A DNA stretch of 64,000 bases from positions 1,116,001 through 1,180,000 of the forward strand of contig CAVWXY010000006.1 in the NCBI GenBank assembly GCA_963758945.1, given 5' to 3'. A program made the position numbers and the translations under genes. This DNA is from VAZQ01 sp963758945. Its GTDB lineage: Bacteria > Pseudomonadota > Alphaproteobacteria > Rhizobiales > Xanthobacteraceae. Shown here one piece after another: positions 1-8,742 of the stretch. Numbering within the stretch: the first letter of the stretch is position 1; each line of letters opens with the position of its first letter. The notes under the pieces were generated by a model. That model saw nothing but the letters and a program-made list of their open reading frames with translations, made no database searches and was not told the origin of the DNA.

Positions 1-808
1 TGACCTTGTAGCGGTCCAGCAACTCGAACACCGACGCGCCGTCAAGCTTGGCTCCCGGCATGACAATGGCGGCGCCCGCCATCGGCGCGGCGAAGGCCAT
101 CGCCCAGCAATTGGCGTGGAACATGGGTACGACCGGCATCACCACGTCCCGCGACGAATAGCCTTTCATGTCGGCCGAGTTCGCCATCAACCCGTGCAGC
201 ACGTTCGAGCGGTGCGAATAGAGCACGCCCTTCGGGTTTCCAGTCGTGCCCGAGGTGTAGCACATGCCGGCGGCGGTGTTTTCGTCGAAAATTTTCCAGG
301 CGAAGTCGCCGTCGACCTCGGCAATCCACGCCTCGTAGGGCACCGCGTTCTTGAGCGAAGTCTGCGGCATGTGCGCACTGTCGGTCAGCACGATGTAGCG
401 CTCAACAGTTGGCACCTTGTCAGCGAGCTTTTCCAGGAGTGGGACGAACGTCAGATCGACGAGCATCACGCGATCCTCGGCGTGGTTGACGATCCAGGCG
501 ATCTGGTCGGGAAACAGCCGCGGATTGACGGTGTGATAGACGGCGCCGATACCCATGATCCCGTACCAGGCTTCGAGATGGCGCCAGGTGTTCCAGGCGA
601 GCGTCGCCACCCGGTCGCCGAGCCGGATGCCTTGCTTGTCCAGCCGCTGCGAAAACCGCAATGCCCGGCCGCGGATCTCGGCATAGCACGTCCGGTGCAT
701 GTCGCCTTCGACCGAGCGCGTAACGATCGGCCGCTCAGCATGGTTGATCGCAGCGTGATCGATGATGCGATGGCAGAGCAGCGGCCAATCCTGCATCAGT
801 CCGAGCAT
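1..808 (-). CDS. Acyl-CoA synthetase (AMP-binding), C-terminus beyond window edge
   Basis: Adenylate-forming ligase that would activate a carboxylic acid to its acyl-CoA through an acyl-AMP. The reverse strand reads open from an ATG at 808 to the window edge, giving about 269 N-terminal residues of an enzyme usually near 540. The phosphate-binding loop CYTSGTTGNPKGV is clear near residue 190, followed by YSHRSN and a VVPMFHANCW stretch typical of medium/long-chain fatty acyl-CoA ligases. A GGGGAA ribosome site lies just upstream of the ATG. The adenylation A8 and A10 motifs are outside the window. The substrate is not determinable; the type resembles fatty-acid ligases of the FadD/AlkK kind. 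Its 5' neighbour is a divergent-side flavoenzyme separated by about 185 bp with nothing recognisable in it. Confidence 0.88.
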   Translation of the reverse strand, partial: MLGLMQDWPLLCHRIIDHAAINHAERPIVTRSVEGDMHRTCYAEIRGRALRFSQRLDKQGIRLGDRVATLAWNTWRHLEAWYGIMGIGAVYHTVNPRLFPDQIAWIVNHAEDRVMLVDLTFVPLLEKLADKVPTVERYIVLTDSAHMPQTSLKNAVPYEAWIAEVDGDFAWKIFDENTAAGMCYTSGTTGNPKGVLYSHRSNVLHGLMANSADMKGYSSRDVVMPVVPMFHANCWAMAFAAPMAGAAIVMPGAKLDGASVFELLDRYKV

Positions 809-993
809 GGCGTTTCCCCTTGATTTTGCTTGTTGCATCGCAGCGCGTTCCGCGGGTTCTCGATACGCCGACCGCGTCCCCCTGGCTGCATCCAGCACGC
901 CGCCTTTCATTGTCGGGGACGCGCAGCAAGGTTACCTGCGGGTTGCGGCGGTGCAACCGGAGATTCATTCGATCGCGGCGTGCCGCTCACGCG

Positions 994-2133
994 TCAGCCG
1001 AACCGCTCCAGCGAGAAGCGGGCGATGTCGTGGGCGGTTGTTCCGGTGGTCGCGAGATCGGCGAGGATCTCGCCGATCACCGGTGCGAACTTGAAGCCAT
1101 GCCCCGAGCAGGGTGAGGCGAGGATGATATTGGGCGCGCCGGGCAGGCGATCGATCAAAAAATGGCCATCGGGGGTCATGGTATAGAGGCAGGTCGCGGC
1201 GGCCATGAGCCGCCCGTTCGCCGCCGGAAGATGCTCCGAGATGGCGGCGCGGATCAACGCCTCGTCTTGCGCGGAAACCGTTCGATCGTAAGCGTCGGGG
1301 TCGACCGCCTCGTCGCGGTGGTGGTGTTTGGCGACCTTGATAGCCGCGCGGAGCCCTGGCCCGCTTTGCGGCGGGATGCCGTAATGCATGCCATGCCGGC
1401 TTTCGATGATGAACACTGGAAAGCGTTCGGGCGAAATCAATTCCGCATCGGCAACCTCGAACCAGCCCGCCACCTCGCGCGTCGCCCGGAGGGTGGCGGC
1501 GAGCGGGGGCGCCAGCGTTGGCAGCCAAGCGCCCGCGGCGACGATCGCTGCTCCCGCCTCTACGACCCCGTGCTCGCTGACGATGCGCACCGCGCCCGCG
1601 CATGGCTCGACGGCACGCACAGTGTCGCCGCTGCGAATCTCCGCCCCTGCGCCAGCCGCGAGTGCGATCTGCCCTGCAATCGCCGGTTCGACGTCGAGAA
1701 ATCCGCCGTCGGGCTGGACGACGGCGACATGGTCCGCTGGCAGCCGGAAGGCAGGGAAGCGCCGCATCAGCTCCGTTGCTGCAAGCACGTCGTGAGGCAA
1801 ACCATGGAGGCGGGCGGCAGCCAGTGTTCCCGGCACCAAGACACCCGTGGGCGGCCCGATCTCGGCGATGCCGGTGACGTGCAGAAGCGGTCGCCGGATC
1901 GCGCCTTCGAGGTCATGCCACAGCGCATAGGCGCGGCGCAGCAATGGGACGTAGGAAGGATGCTCGAAATAGCCGAGGCGAATGATGCGGGTGTGGCCGT
2001 GCGAAGAGCCGCGATCGTGACCGGGAGTGTAGCGCTCGAGGCCGAGCACGCGCTTGCCCCGGCGCGCCAAATGATGGAGCGCCGCGCTCCCCATCGCGCC
2101 GAGCCCGCAGACGACGACATCGAAATGCGCCAT
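994..2133 (-). CDS. Monomeric sarcosine oxidase / N-methyl-amino-acid oxidase family flavoenzyme
   Basis: FAD enzyme of 379 residues, the usual size of monomeric sarcosine oxidase and N-methyltryptophan oxidase (SolA), which oxidatively demethylate N-methyl amino acids with release of H2O2. The N-terminal dinucleotide-binding motif GLGAMGSAALHHLARRG starts at residue 10. Cys342 in SPCSGHGFK matches the cysteine that carries covalent FAD in this family, and Lys266/Lys269 sit where the oxygen-activating lysine is expected. The frame stays open a further 790 bases upstream, but that part is antisense to the extensin-like gene; the chosen ATG at 2133 opens directly into the FAD motif. Divergent from the next gene with 63 bp between the starts. 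Exact substrate is unknown. Confidence 0.85.
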   Translation of the reverse strand: MAHFDVVVCGLGAMGSAALHHLARRGKRVLGLERYTPGHDRGSSHGHTRIIRLGYFEHPSYVPLLRRAYALWHDLEGAIRRPLLHVTGIAEIGPPTGVLVPGTLAAARLHGLPHDVLAATELMRRFPAFRLPADHVAVVQPDGGFLDVEPAIAGQIALAAGAGAEIRSGDTVRAVEPCAGAVRIVSEHGVVEAGAAIVAAGAWLPTLAPPLAATLRATREVAGWFEVADAELISPERFPVFIIESRHGMHYGIPPQSGPGLRAAIKVAKHHHRDEAVDPDAYDRTVSAQDEALIRAAISEHLPAANGRLMAAATCLYTMTPDGHFLIDRLPGAPNIILASPCSGHGFKFAPVIGEILADLATTGTTAHDIARFSLERFG

Positions 2134-2196
2134 AGTCGGCGGCCCGCCATCCGTTTCTCGGACGCTACCACGGTTTGTTGCTGGAGAGGCCCTCCG

Positions 2197-3009
2197 ATGC
2201 TGATCGGCCGCGATAAGGTCGCAATCCTCGCGGATAGCGCGATGGTGAAGCGCCTCGCCGCCCTCGTCGTCATTGCCGTCTTTTGCGATCCGGCAGCCGC
2301 GCAAGCCGTCCCCCTGCCGAGGCCGCGGCCGGAGCAGTTGCCAACGGCACGTCCTCCCGACGGATCGACCGCGGAGGAGCCCGCGCCGCCGTCCGCTTGC
2401 CGGCTGCGGCTCACGGCCGAGCTGGCGACTGCGCCGTCGCTGCCGGCATTTGCCGGACCCGGCGAATGCGGCGTGGACGACGTCGTACGGCTCGAAGCGG
2501 TGCTGCTGCCGGACAAGACGCGCGTGGCGGTGACGCCGCCCGCGATCGTCCGATGCACGTTTGCCGAGGCCATCGTGCATTGGGTACGGGAGGACGTGGT
2601 GCCGGCCGTGCGCCCACTCGGCGCGCGGCTCACGAGCATCGACAACTACGCCGCCTACGATTGCCGGGGCCGCAATCGGGTGATCGGAGCGAAGCTGTCC
2701 GAGCACGGTAAGGGCAACGCGCTCGACATGCGCTCGTTCAAGCTTGCCAATGGTACGGTGTTGGAATTGACCGACCCGCACGTGTCCAAGGATCTTCGTC
2801 TGGACCTGCGAAAAATGACGTGCGCGCGCTTCGCGACCGTGCTCGGCCCCGGCTCCGACGGTTATCACGAGAACCATGTGCATGTGGATCTCGCCGAGCG
2901 CACGGGCGGTCACCGCCTCTGTCACTGGGAGGTGCGCGATCCCGGCGAAGAAGCTGCGGCCAAGGCCGTGCCGCTACCGCCGCCGCGGCCGGCATCTCTC
3001 GGGCAATGA
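2197..3009 (+). CDS. Extensin-like family protein, exported
   Basis: Protein of 270 residues with an Extensin-like C-terminal domain (PF06904 type), a family common in Hyphomicrobiales and of unknown biochemical role, probably cell-envelope. A hydrophobic export signal (VKRLAALVVIAVF, ending near AAAQA) is followed by a proline-rich linker, and the domain fills residues about 80-255. Visible family features are IDNYAAYDCRG, LSEHGKGNALDMRSF and GYHENHVHVDLAER; the His/Asp arrangement SEHxxGxAxD plus HxHxD resembles peptidoglycan D,D/L,D-peptidase-type zinc sites (VanY/MepA-like), which is inference. The start at 2197 has a GGAGAGG site 7 bases upstream; an ATG at 2242 would give a more typical signal peptide. 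The proline-rich tail PLPPPRP is also typical. Confidence 0.85.
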   Translation: MLIGRDKVAILADSAMVKRLAALVVIAVFCDPAAAQAVPLPRPRPEQLPTARPPDGSTAEEPAPPSACRLRLTAELATAPSLPAFAGPGECGVDDVVRLEAVLLPDKTRVAVTPPAIVRCTFAEAIVHWVREDVVPAVRPLGARLTSIDNYAAYDCRGRNRVIGAKLSEHGKGNALDMRSFKLANGTVLELTDPHVSKDLRLDLRKMTCARFATVLGPGSDGYHENHVHVDLAERTGGHRLCHWEVRDPGEEAAAKAVPLPPPRPASLGQ

Positions 3010-3042
3010 CGAATCGACGTTGCGCAAACCGGAATTGGAACC

Positions 3043-4431
3043 ATGTCCCCGCTCAGCAACCTCGCCGTCCGCGACATCGAGACGCTGGCCCATCCCTATA
3101 CCAATCTCGCCCAATTGCGCGACACCGGCCCGCTGATCCTCGAGCGCGGGCAGGGGGTGTTCGTGTATGACAACGAGGGCAAGGCCTATATCGAAGGCAT
3201 GGCGGGGCTGTGGTGCACAGCGCTCGGCCACGGCAACGAAGAGCTGGTCGAGGCCGCGGCGGCGCAGATGCGCAAGCTGCCGTTCGGTCATCTCTTCACC
3301 GCCAAGAGCCACGATCCCGCGATCGAGCTCGCCGAAAGGCTCAAGGAAATCGCACCGGTACCGACCTCCAAGGTATTCTTCTGTTCTTCCGGCTCGGAGG
3401 CGAACGACACGCAGGTCAAGCTCGTCTGGTACATGAACAACGCGCTCGGCCGGCCGAGAAAGAAGAAAATCATCAGCCGTCTGAAAGCCTATCATGGCGT
3501 AACCGTCGCCGCGGCCTCGCTCACGGGGCTTCCCAACAACCATCTGGATTTCGATCTGCCTATCGTGGGGATTTTGCACGCCGCCTGTCCGCACCACTAC
3601 CGCTTCGCCTATGCGGGCGAGAGTGAGGACGACTTCGCGCGGCGGCTTGCCGCCGAGCTCGACGAACTCATCCGCAGGGAAGACCCGGACACGGTCGCTG
3701 CGTTCATCGCCGAGCCGGTGATGGGCGCCGGCGGCGTGATCGTGCCGCCGGCAAGCTATTTCCGGGAGGTCATGAAAGTCTGCCGGGCCTACGATTTGTA
3801 CATGATCTCGGACGAGGTGATCTGCGGTTTCGGCCGGCTCGGGACCATGTTCGGCTGCACCGCTCTTGGATTCGAGCCCCACTCGATCACGGTCGCCAAG
3901 GCGCTGACCTCGGCCTATGTGCCGATGGCTGCGCTGACCGTGCCGGAGACGATGTATCAGGCGATGCTGGACGAGAGCCGCAAGATCGGCACCTTCGGGC
4001 ATGGCTTCACCTATTCCGGTCATCCGGTCGCGGCGGCGGTGGCGCTCAAGGCACTCGATATCTATGCGCGCGAGCGAATTGCCGAGCAAGCCGCGCGCAA
4101 GGCGCCGCATTTCCAAGCCCGGCTCACGGCGTTTGGCGAGCATCCGCTGGTTGGAGAGGCGCGCGGTCTCGGGCTGATCGGCGCCGTCGAGCTCGTCTCC
4201 GACAAGAACAGCAGGACGGCGTTCGATCCGAAGGCGGGCGTGGGCGCGCGTGCCGTGCGGTTCGCCGAAGAGGAGGGGCTGATCGTGCGGTTCATCGCCG
4301 GCGACATCGTGTCGATCTGCCCGCCGCTGATCATCGCGCCGGCGGAGATCGACGAGCTCTTCGACCGCCTCGGTCGCGCGCTCGACCGAACTTTGGATTG
4401 GGCGAAGCGGGAGGGGCTGACGTCGGTATGA
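3043..4431 (+). CDS. Class III (omega) aminotransferase
   Basis: PLP-dependent aminotransferase of 462 residues, full length for the omega-amino acid:pyruvate / putrescine transaminase group. The pyridoxal lysine is Lys286 in ITVAKALTSAY, the cofactor aspartate is Asp257 in MISDEVICGFGR, and the phosphate-cup motif SSGSEANDTQVK is near residue 115. The FGHGFTYSGHP segment, characteristic of this subgroup, is present. It starts 34 bp after the extensin-like gene, so the two may share a transcript although no functional link is evident. Amino donor is not predictable; diamines, beta-alanine or taurine-like omega-amino acids are typical for relatives. Ends 67 bp from a convergent gene with a hairpin between. 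Confidence 0.9.
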   Translation: MSPLSNLAVRDIETLAHPYTNLAQLRDTGPLILERGQGVFVYDNEGKAYIEGMAGLWCTALGHGNEELVEAAAAQMRKLPFGHLFTAKSHDPAIELAERLKEIAPVPTSKVFFCSSGSEANDTQVKLVWYMNNALGRPRKKKIISRLKAYHGVTVAAASLTGLPNNHLDFDLPIVGILHAACPHHYRFAYAGESEDDFARRLAAELDELIRREDPDTVAAFIAEPVMGAGGVIVPPASYFREVMKVCRAYDLYMISDEVICGFGRLGTMFGCTALGFEPHSITVAKALTSAYVPMAALTVPETMYQAMLDESRKIGTFGHGFTYSGHPVAAAVALKALDIYARERIAEQAARKAPHFQARLTAFGEHPLVGEARGLGLIGAVELVSDKNSRTAFDPKAGVGARAVRFAEEEGLIVRFIAGDIVSICPPLIIAPAEIDELFDRLGRALDRTLDWAKREGLTSV

Positions 4432-4451
4432 CGTTCGCTGCAAAAGGAAAC

Positions 4452-4475
4452 GGCGCCGGGCTGCCGCCCGACGCC
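4452..4475 (-). terminator. Stem-loop between convergent genes, probable intrinsic terminator
   Basis: Inverted repeat with 10-bp arms (GGCGCCGGGC and GCCCGACGCC, one mismatch) around a TGCC loop, placed between the ends of the aminotransferase and the L,D-transpeptidase. On the reverse strand the stem is followed by a T-rich run (GTTTCCTTTTGC), so it most plausibly ends the L,D-transpeptidase transcript and may act in both directions. Confidence 0.6.
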
Positions 4476-4497
4476 GCCTCCCAGCCCCCTCTAACCG

Positions 4498-5166
4498 CTA
4501 ATAGTTCTCGCGAGCGGGGATAATCGCATTGGCAACCCGCGGGTTCGACGAGGTGCCCCCTTTCGGCGCCAACACCACCACGATCGCGCCCATCCTGACC
4601 CGACCGTAGAGGTCGATCACGTCCTCGTTGGTCATGCGAATGCAGCCCGACGAGATCGCGTGGCCGATATATTCGGGCTGGTTGGTGCCATGGATGCGGA
4701 ACAACGTGTCCTTGCCGCCCTGATATAGGTAAATGCCGCGGGCGCCCATGGGATTGCGCGCGCCGCCTTCAACGAAGTCCGGAACGTCGAGCCGCTGCTT
4801 GATCTCGGCCGTCGGCGTCCAGCTCGGCCATTCTTCCTTGCGGCCAACCTTGGCGATGCCGTACCACGCCAGCGCGTCCTCGCCCACGATCACGCCGTAA
4901 CGGATCGCCTTGCCCTCGGGCAACACGTAGTAGAGGTAGCGCGCGTCGGTATCGATGACGATCGACCCCGGCGCCTCCTTGCGATGATATTGAACGATGG
5001 CGCGCTGATACTCCGCCGGAATGGTCACCTTCTCGTAAGGCGGATTTGCGAGCAATTTCTTGTCGCGCGCGGTGAAGTTGGCCTCGGAGGCCGGTTCCAA
5101 TTGCGTGTGCACGCATCCGCCGAGCAAGAGCCCAGCCAGAAGCAATGCGATCCCCCGTGCCGACAT
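4498..5166 (-). CDS. L,D-transpeptidase (YkuD domain), predicted lipoprotein
   Basis: YkuD-domain enzyme that would form 3-3 peptidoglycan cross-links or attach proteins to the sacculus. The catalytic motif is HGTN with His159, followed by SSGCIRM with nucleophile Cys175; both are intact. The N-terminus (MSARGIALLLAGLLLGGC) is a short lipoprotein signal with lipobox cysteine 18, placing the enzyme on a periplasmic membrane face. The start at 5166 is chosen because it gives this signal and has an AAGGGGCA ribosome site; an ATG at 5202 is in frame but adds 12 charged residues before the signal. Length 222 residues is normal. Hyphomicrobiales usually carry many such paralogues, so no specific symbol is given. 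Confidence 0.9.
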   Translation of the reverse strand: MSARGIALLLAGLLLGGCVHTQLEPASEANFTARDKKLLANPPYEKVTIPAEYQRAIVQYHRKEAPGSIVIDTDARYLYYVLPEGKAIRYGVIVGEDALAWYGIAKVGRKEEWPSWTPTAEIKQRLDVPDFVEGGARNPMGARGIYLYQGGKDTLFRIHGTNQPEYIGHAISSGCIRMTNEDVIDLYGRVRMGAIVVVLAPKGGTSSNPRVANAIIPARENY

Positions 5167-5595
5167 AGCTGCCCCTTTCACGCTCTCCGGCGCGCCCTGC
5201 ATTCGGCTCTTCTTGAGTCCCCAGTCGTCAATTGGTAACCAAAAGGACTCGCCAGTTCTAGAGCCGAGGTGGCTTCGATCCGATAGTCTTCGTCACCTGT
5301 TGCAGGAATGCCGCAGTTTGGCCCGCACTGTGGAAAATTGCCCCATCATGCGGACCGCAACGGACTCCTCGGTGCGCATCCGCGGAGCCTATGCGCAACA
5401 TCTTAACTTGAGGTTTACCATATTGGACTGGTGAAGTTGTGCCTCGGGGACAGACCGGCTGGGGGTCGGAAATGTCACGATAGGACACGATTTGTTGCGC
5501 ATTTCGGCCGCACTCGCCAGCCATCTCACCGACCGCGAAGCCTTGCCAAGACACTCAAGCAGTGTGCCAGGCACGTGAGTTCCACGGAGAAGAAA
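5167..5595. other. Intergenic region, divergent promoters expected
   Basis: 429 bp between two divergently transcribed genes. No RNA gene, repeat or credible ORF was recognised. The stretch around 5395-5435 is noticeably richer in A+T than its surroundings and could hold the promoter of the small gene that follows, but no clear -35/-10 pair could be assigned. Confidence 0.5.
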
Positions 5596-5787
5596 ATGAC
5601 CAAGAACAATGCGGCCCAAGCCAAGCATAGCGCCGGCGTCGCCGAGCCGAACCTCGACAGCCGTTACGGCGAGATCGGAATCTCGGCGGTTGCTGCAGCC
5701 CTTCCGTACAGAAGCGAAGTCAAGAAGCTCGCCGAAGCGCCAGCCAGCCAGCCGTTGGACAGGTGGCTCGCCGAAATGGCGGCCTGA
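5596..5787 (+). CDS. Small conserved hypothetical protein, 63 aa
   Basis: Short protein of 63 residues beginning MTKNNAAQAK and containing DSRYGEIGISAVAAA, a core I associate with small uncharacterised proteins that recur in Bradyrhizobium-type genomes. No signal peptide, membrane segment or catalytic motif is visible; the middle is alanine-rich and likely helical. The start is supported by a GGAGAAGAA ribosome site six bases upstream; the same frame is open further upstream (to 5431) but without a ribosome site. Function unknown. It is followed by about 200 bp before the CorA gene, so co-transcription is possible but not shown. Confidence 0.65.
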   Translation: MTKNNAAQAKHSAGVAEPNLDSRYGEIGISAVAAALPYRSEVKKLAEAPASQPLDRWLAEMAA

Positions 5788-5991
5788 TTGCTGCGCGCCG
5801 GCGCCGGCGCCAAAACCTCCCGCAGTCGCCGTCCGCGACCGCTCCCGCGCCCGAGGCGTTTTCCTCCGCACCCGTCCTGCTCATTGTTCTTGCAAGGACG
5901 GGCTGGATTGGGCCATCACTGGCACCATCATGTCGCTCGCGGCCCGCCGCGCTGACCCGCGAGCAGGAACGCACCGGCCAGCGGAGGAGTC

Positions 5992-6971
5992 ATGCTGTGG
6001 GTTTACGTTCCGCGCGGCACCTCGCTCGACCGCCTTCCGGTCACGTCGGATGCGGACGTACCTGAAAGCGCCGTCTGGTTCGACCTGGTCAATCCCAATT
6101 TGCAGGAAGACAAGATCGTGGAGCGTCAGGTCGGGGCCGCCGTCCCGACGCGCGAGGAGATGCAGGAAATCGAGGTCACGAGTTCGAACTCTATGTCGAA
6201 AATGGCGCGCGCTACATGACCGCGACGCTGATGTGTCAATCCGATACCGACGCGCCCAAGACGACCCCGGTCACCTTCATTCTGTCCGGCCACCGGCTCA
6301 TCACGGTGCGCTACGACGACCCGCGCCCGTTCATGATCGTCGGCAATAAGCTCGCCCGGATTTGCTCGCCGACCCTCACCGGGGAGTCGGTGTTGATGGA
6401 CCTGCTCGATGCGGTGATCGATCGTGCGGCCGACATTCTGGAAAGGATCGGTTCCGAGGTCGATCTGGTCTCGCACGACATCTTCGAGCCGGAGGATGGT
6501 CGCACCGACCGCACGCGAAGCTACAACGAGATTCTCAAGACCATCGGACGCAAGGGCGATCTGGCCTCCAAGGTCCGCGAGAGCCTGGTGTCGATCGGCC
6601 GCCTGTTGCTCTACCTCGCCAACGAAGCCGACAACATGCGCTGGGCAAAGGAGCCGCGTGCTCAGTTGCGGGGAATGCAGCGCGACGTACATTCCCTGTC
6701 CGACCACGCCGCTTACCTCTCCAACAAGATTCAATTCCTGCTCGAGGCCCTGCTGGGGGTGGTCACGATCGAGCAAAACAACGTCATCAAGATCTTTTCG
6801 GTTGCGGCGGTGGCGCTGATGCCTCCGACGCTGATCGCGTCCATCTACGGCATGAACTTCCACCACATGCCCGAGCTCGACTGGCGCTTCGGCTATCCGA
6901 TCGCGATCGCGCTGATGTTGTTCGCCGCCGCGCTGCCGTATTACTTCTTCAAATGGAAGAAGTGGCTGTGA
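5992..6971 (+). pseudogene. corA: CorA-family Mg/Co transporter, split by a frameshift
   Basis: Divalent-cation channel of the inner membrane. The 5' frame (5992 to about 6195) encodes the start of the cytoplasmic domain (MLWVYVPRGTSLDRLPV ... REEMQEIEV). The continuation (YVENGARYMTATLM onward) is in a different frame, open to 6971, and ends with the signature YGMNFHHMPEL between two transmembrane helices and a lysine-rich tail KWKKWL. Restoring the frame needs one extra base (or loss of two) at about 6180-6195; the rejoined product would be about 326 residues, normal for CorA. Both halves are well preserved, so this is either a very recent mutation or an assembly indel. A second ATG at 6216 could give a protein lacking the N-terminal domain, which would not be expected to work normally. 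Confidence 0.85.
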
Positions 6972-7044
6972 GCTGACGACGAGGACAGACGACCGAGGAT
7001 AGGTGAGCGGCGTTCTCGCTAACCGTTTCCCCTGTCGTGGGCCG

Positions 7045-7800
7045 TCAGACGTGCTGGCCGCCGTTGATATGGATCTCCGCGCCGTTCACGTACGATGAAG
7101 TCTCCGTGCAAAGCACATAGATGATCTTGGCGACTTCGTCGGGGGTGCCGAGCCGGTGCATTGGAATGTGATGCGCGACGATCTCCTCGGTGCCCGGCGA
7201 CAGCATCGCGGTATCGATCTCGCCCGGGGCGATGGCGTTGACACGGATGCCGAGCGGACCGAAATCGGCAGCCATCTCGCGGGTGAGCGCCGCCAGTGCT
7301 GCCTTCGAGGTCGAGTAGGCGGTACCTGCAAAGGGATGAACGCGTGAGCCGGCGATGGAGGTCACGTTGACAACGGACCCTTTGGCGGCCCTGAGCTCCT
7401 GCAACAAGCCGCGCGCCAGCATGATCGGGGCGAAGAAATTGACGCGGAAGACGTGGTCCCAAACCTCGACAGTGGTGTCGATCGAGGACAGGCGCTTGCC
7501 GCCCTCGGCCTTGGGCGAGATCGCGGCGTTGTTGACCAGAGCATGCAGCTCGCCGTTCTCCAGCCGTTGCTTGATCTCGGCAATGGCTGCCAGCGTGCCA
7601 TCGGGATCGGCGAGGTCGACCTGGATATGATCCTCGGGTCCCATCTCCCAAGGGCAGTTCTCCGGGAAAGCATGACGTGAGCAGGTGATGACACGCCACC
7701 CCGCCGCCGAAAACCGCTTCACCGTGGCATGGCCGATGCCACGGCTCGCGCCGGTCAGCAGGAGAGCACGGCGCGGCTGGTTCGAATGCGGCGTCGGCAT
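7045..7800 (-). CDS. SDR family NAD(P)-dependent oxidoreductase
   Basis: Classical short-chain dehydrogenase of 251 residues. Cofactor motif TGASRGIG lies near residue 17, the NNAA stabilising motif near residue 90, and the catalytic YSTSK near residue 165, preceded by the conserved serine in TSIAGS. The C-terminus HINGGQHV matches the usual INGG end of this family. ATG at 7800 is preferred over the overlapping TTG at 7803; an AGGA ribosome site lies about ten bases upstream. No linked pathway genes: CorA is on one side and pdxH on the other, so the alcohol/ketone substrate cannot be inferred. The 282 bp upstream of it hold no recognised feature. Confidence 0.85.
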   Translation of the reverse strand: MPTPHSNQPRRALLLTGASRGIGHATVKRFSAAGWRVITCSRHAFPENCPWEMGPEDHIQVDLADPDGTLAAIAEIKQRLENGELHALVNNAAISPKAEGGKRLSSIDTTVEVWDHVFRVNFFAPIMLARGLLQELRAAKGSVVNVTSIAGSRVHPFAGTAYSTSKAALAALTREMAADFGPLGIRVNAIAPGEIDTAMLSPGTEEIVAHHIPMHRLGTPDEVAKIIYVLCTETSSYVNGAEIHINGGQHV

Positions 7801-8082
7801 CAACGTCGGTCCTAGAGCTGCGATGAATGCTGGAGCCGTTTGCGCCCGGGCGGGATCCCGCCTGGTCCAGTCTCATCTCGTCCGAAAGAGGTTTTAGCGC
7901 GCTTTCGCCTGAAGGGGAAACGGGCCGGCTGGCCAAACGGCAGCCGACTTGCCGTCGCGGCGCCCGGCCCGCAGCAGCTCCCGCCGGATGTGACGCGTGC
8001 TCCGCCACGACGCCGGCTTGCGCTAGCATCGCTGCAACGCGCTTGCCGCAACAGCCCTGGGGTTTGGCCGCAACGGAACGTA

Positions 8083-8724
8083 TCAGGGATAGAGCCGCAT
8101 CTTGCGCCACGGCGCATCGAGCGCCTCACGCCTGAATTCGACGCGGTCGTGAAGTCGGAATGGCCGGTCTTGCCAGAACTCGATCATGAACGGGCGGAGG
8201 CGATAGCCTGTCCAGTTGGGTGGGCGCGGCACGGCACCAACGGCAAATTTTGCGGCGTAGAACGCGATCGCCTTTTCCAGGGCGTGACGGCTTTCGACCG
8301 GTGCCGACTGCTTGCTCGCCCAGGCGCCGATCTGAGCGAGGCGCGGCCGCGTCGCAAAATAGGCATTGGCCGCCGCATCTTCGATCCGTTCCACCGGGCC
8401 GCGCAGCCGCACTTGGCGGTTGAGCGATTTCCAGTGGAAGAGCAGGGCCGCCCTGTGGGTGCTATCCAGTTCGCGTCCCTTCTGGCTGTCCACGTTGGTG
8501 AAGAACACGAATCCGTGCTCGTCGAAGCCCTTCATCAGCACCATGCGGACGTTCGGCAGCCCGTCCGCATCGACGGTGGCCAGGGACATGGCGGTGGGAT
8601 CGCGCGGTTCAGTCCGGCTCGCTTCATCGAACCAGGTAGCAAACAGCCGCAACGGCTCGTCCGCCGCGGTAAAATCACCACTCGTTAACCAGGTCGGGTG
8701 TTCTATCGGAGCCGAATCGGACAT
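8083..8724 (-). CDS. pdxH: Pyridoxamine 5'-phosphate oxidase
   Basis: FMN-dependent oxidase that converts pyridoxine/pyridoxamine 5'-phosphate to pyridoxal 5'-phosphate, the last step of vitamin B6 cofactor synthesis and salvage. The 213-residue protein is full length. Recognisable family blocks are AMSLATVDADGLPNVRMVLMKG (start of the FMN-binding barrel), FHWKSLNRQVRLRG, and the C-terminal RLHDRVEF with the terminal RLYP. ATG at 8724 is chosen; an in-frame GTG twelve bases upstream lacks a better ribosome site. It is divergent from the lipoprotein gene with starts a few bases apart, so their promoters must overlap. Confidence 0.95.
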   Translation of the reverse strand: MSDSAPIEHPTWLTSGDFTAADEPLRLFATWFDEASRTEPRDPTAMSLATVDADGLPNVRMVLMKGFDEHGFVFFTNVDSQKGRELDSTHRAALLFHWKSLNRQVRLRGPVERIEDAAANAYFATRPRLAQIGAWASKQSAPVESRHALEKAIAFYAAKFAVGAVPRPPNWTGYRLRPFMIEFWQDRPFRLHDRVEFRREALDAPWRKMRLYP

Positions 8725-8742
8725 TCTGCGGAGCACTCGGTC

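Noticed and set aside
1162..2196. N-terminal extension of the extensin-like ORF
   Set aside because: Antisense to the sarcosine-oxidase-like gene; the signal peptide and ribosome site mark a later start.
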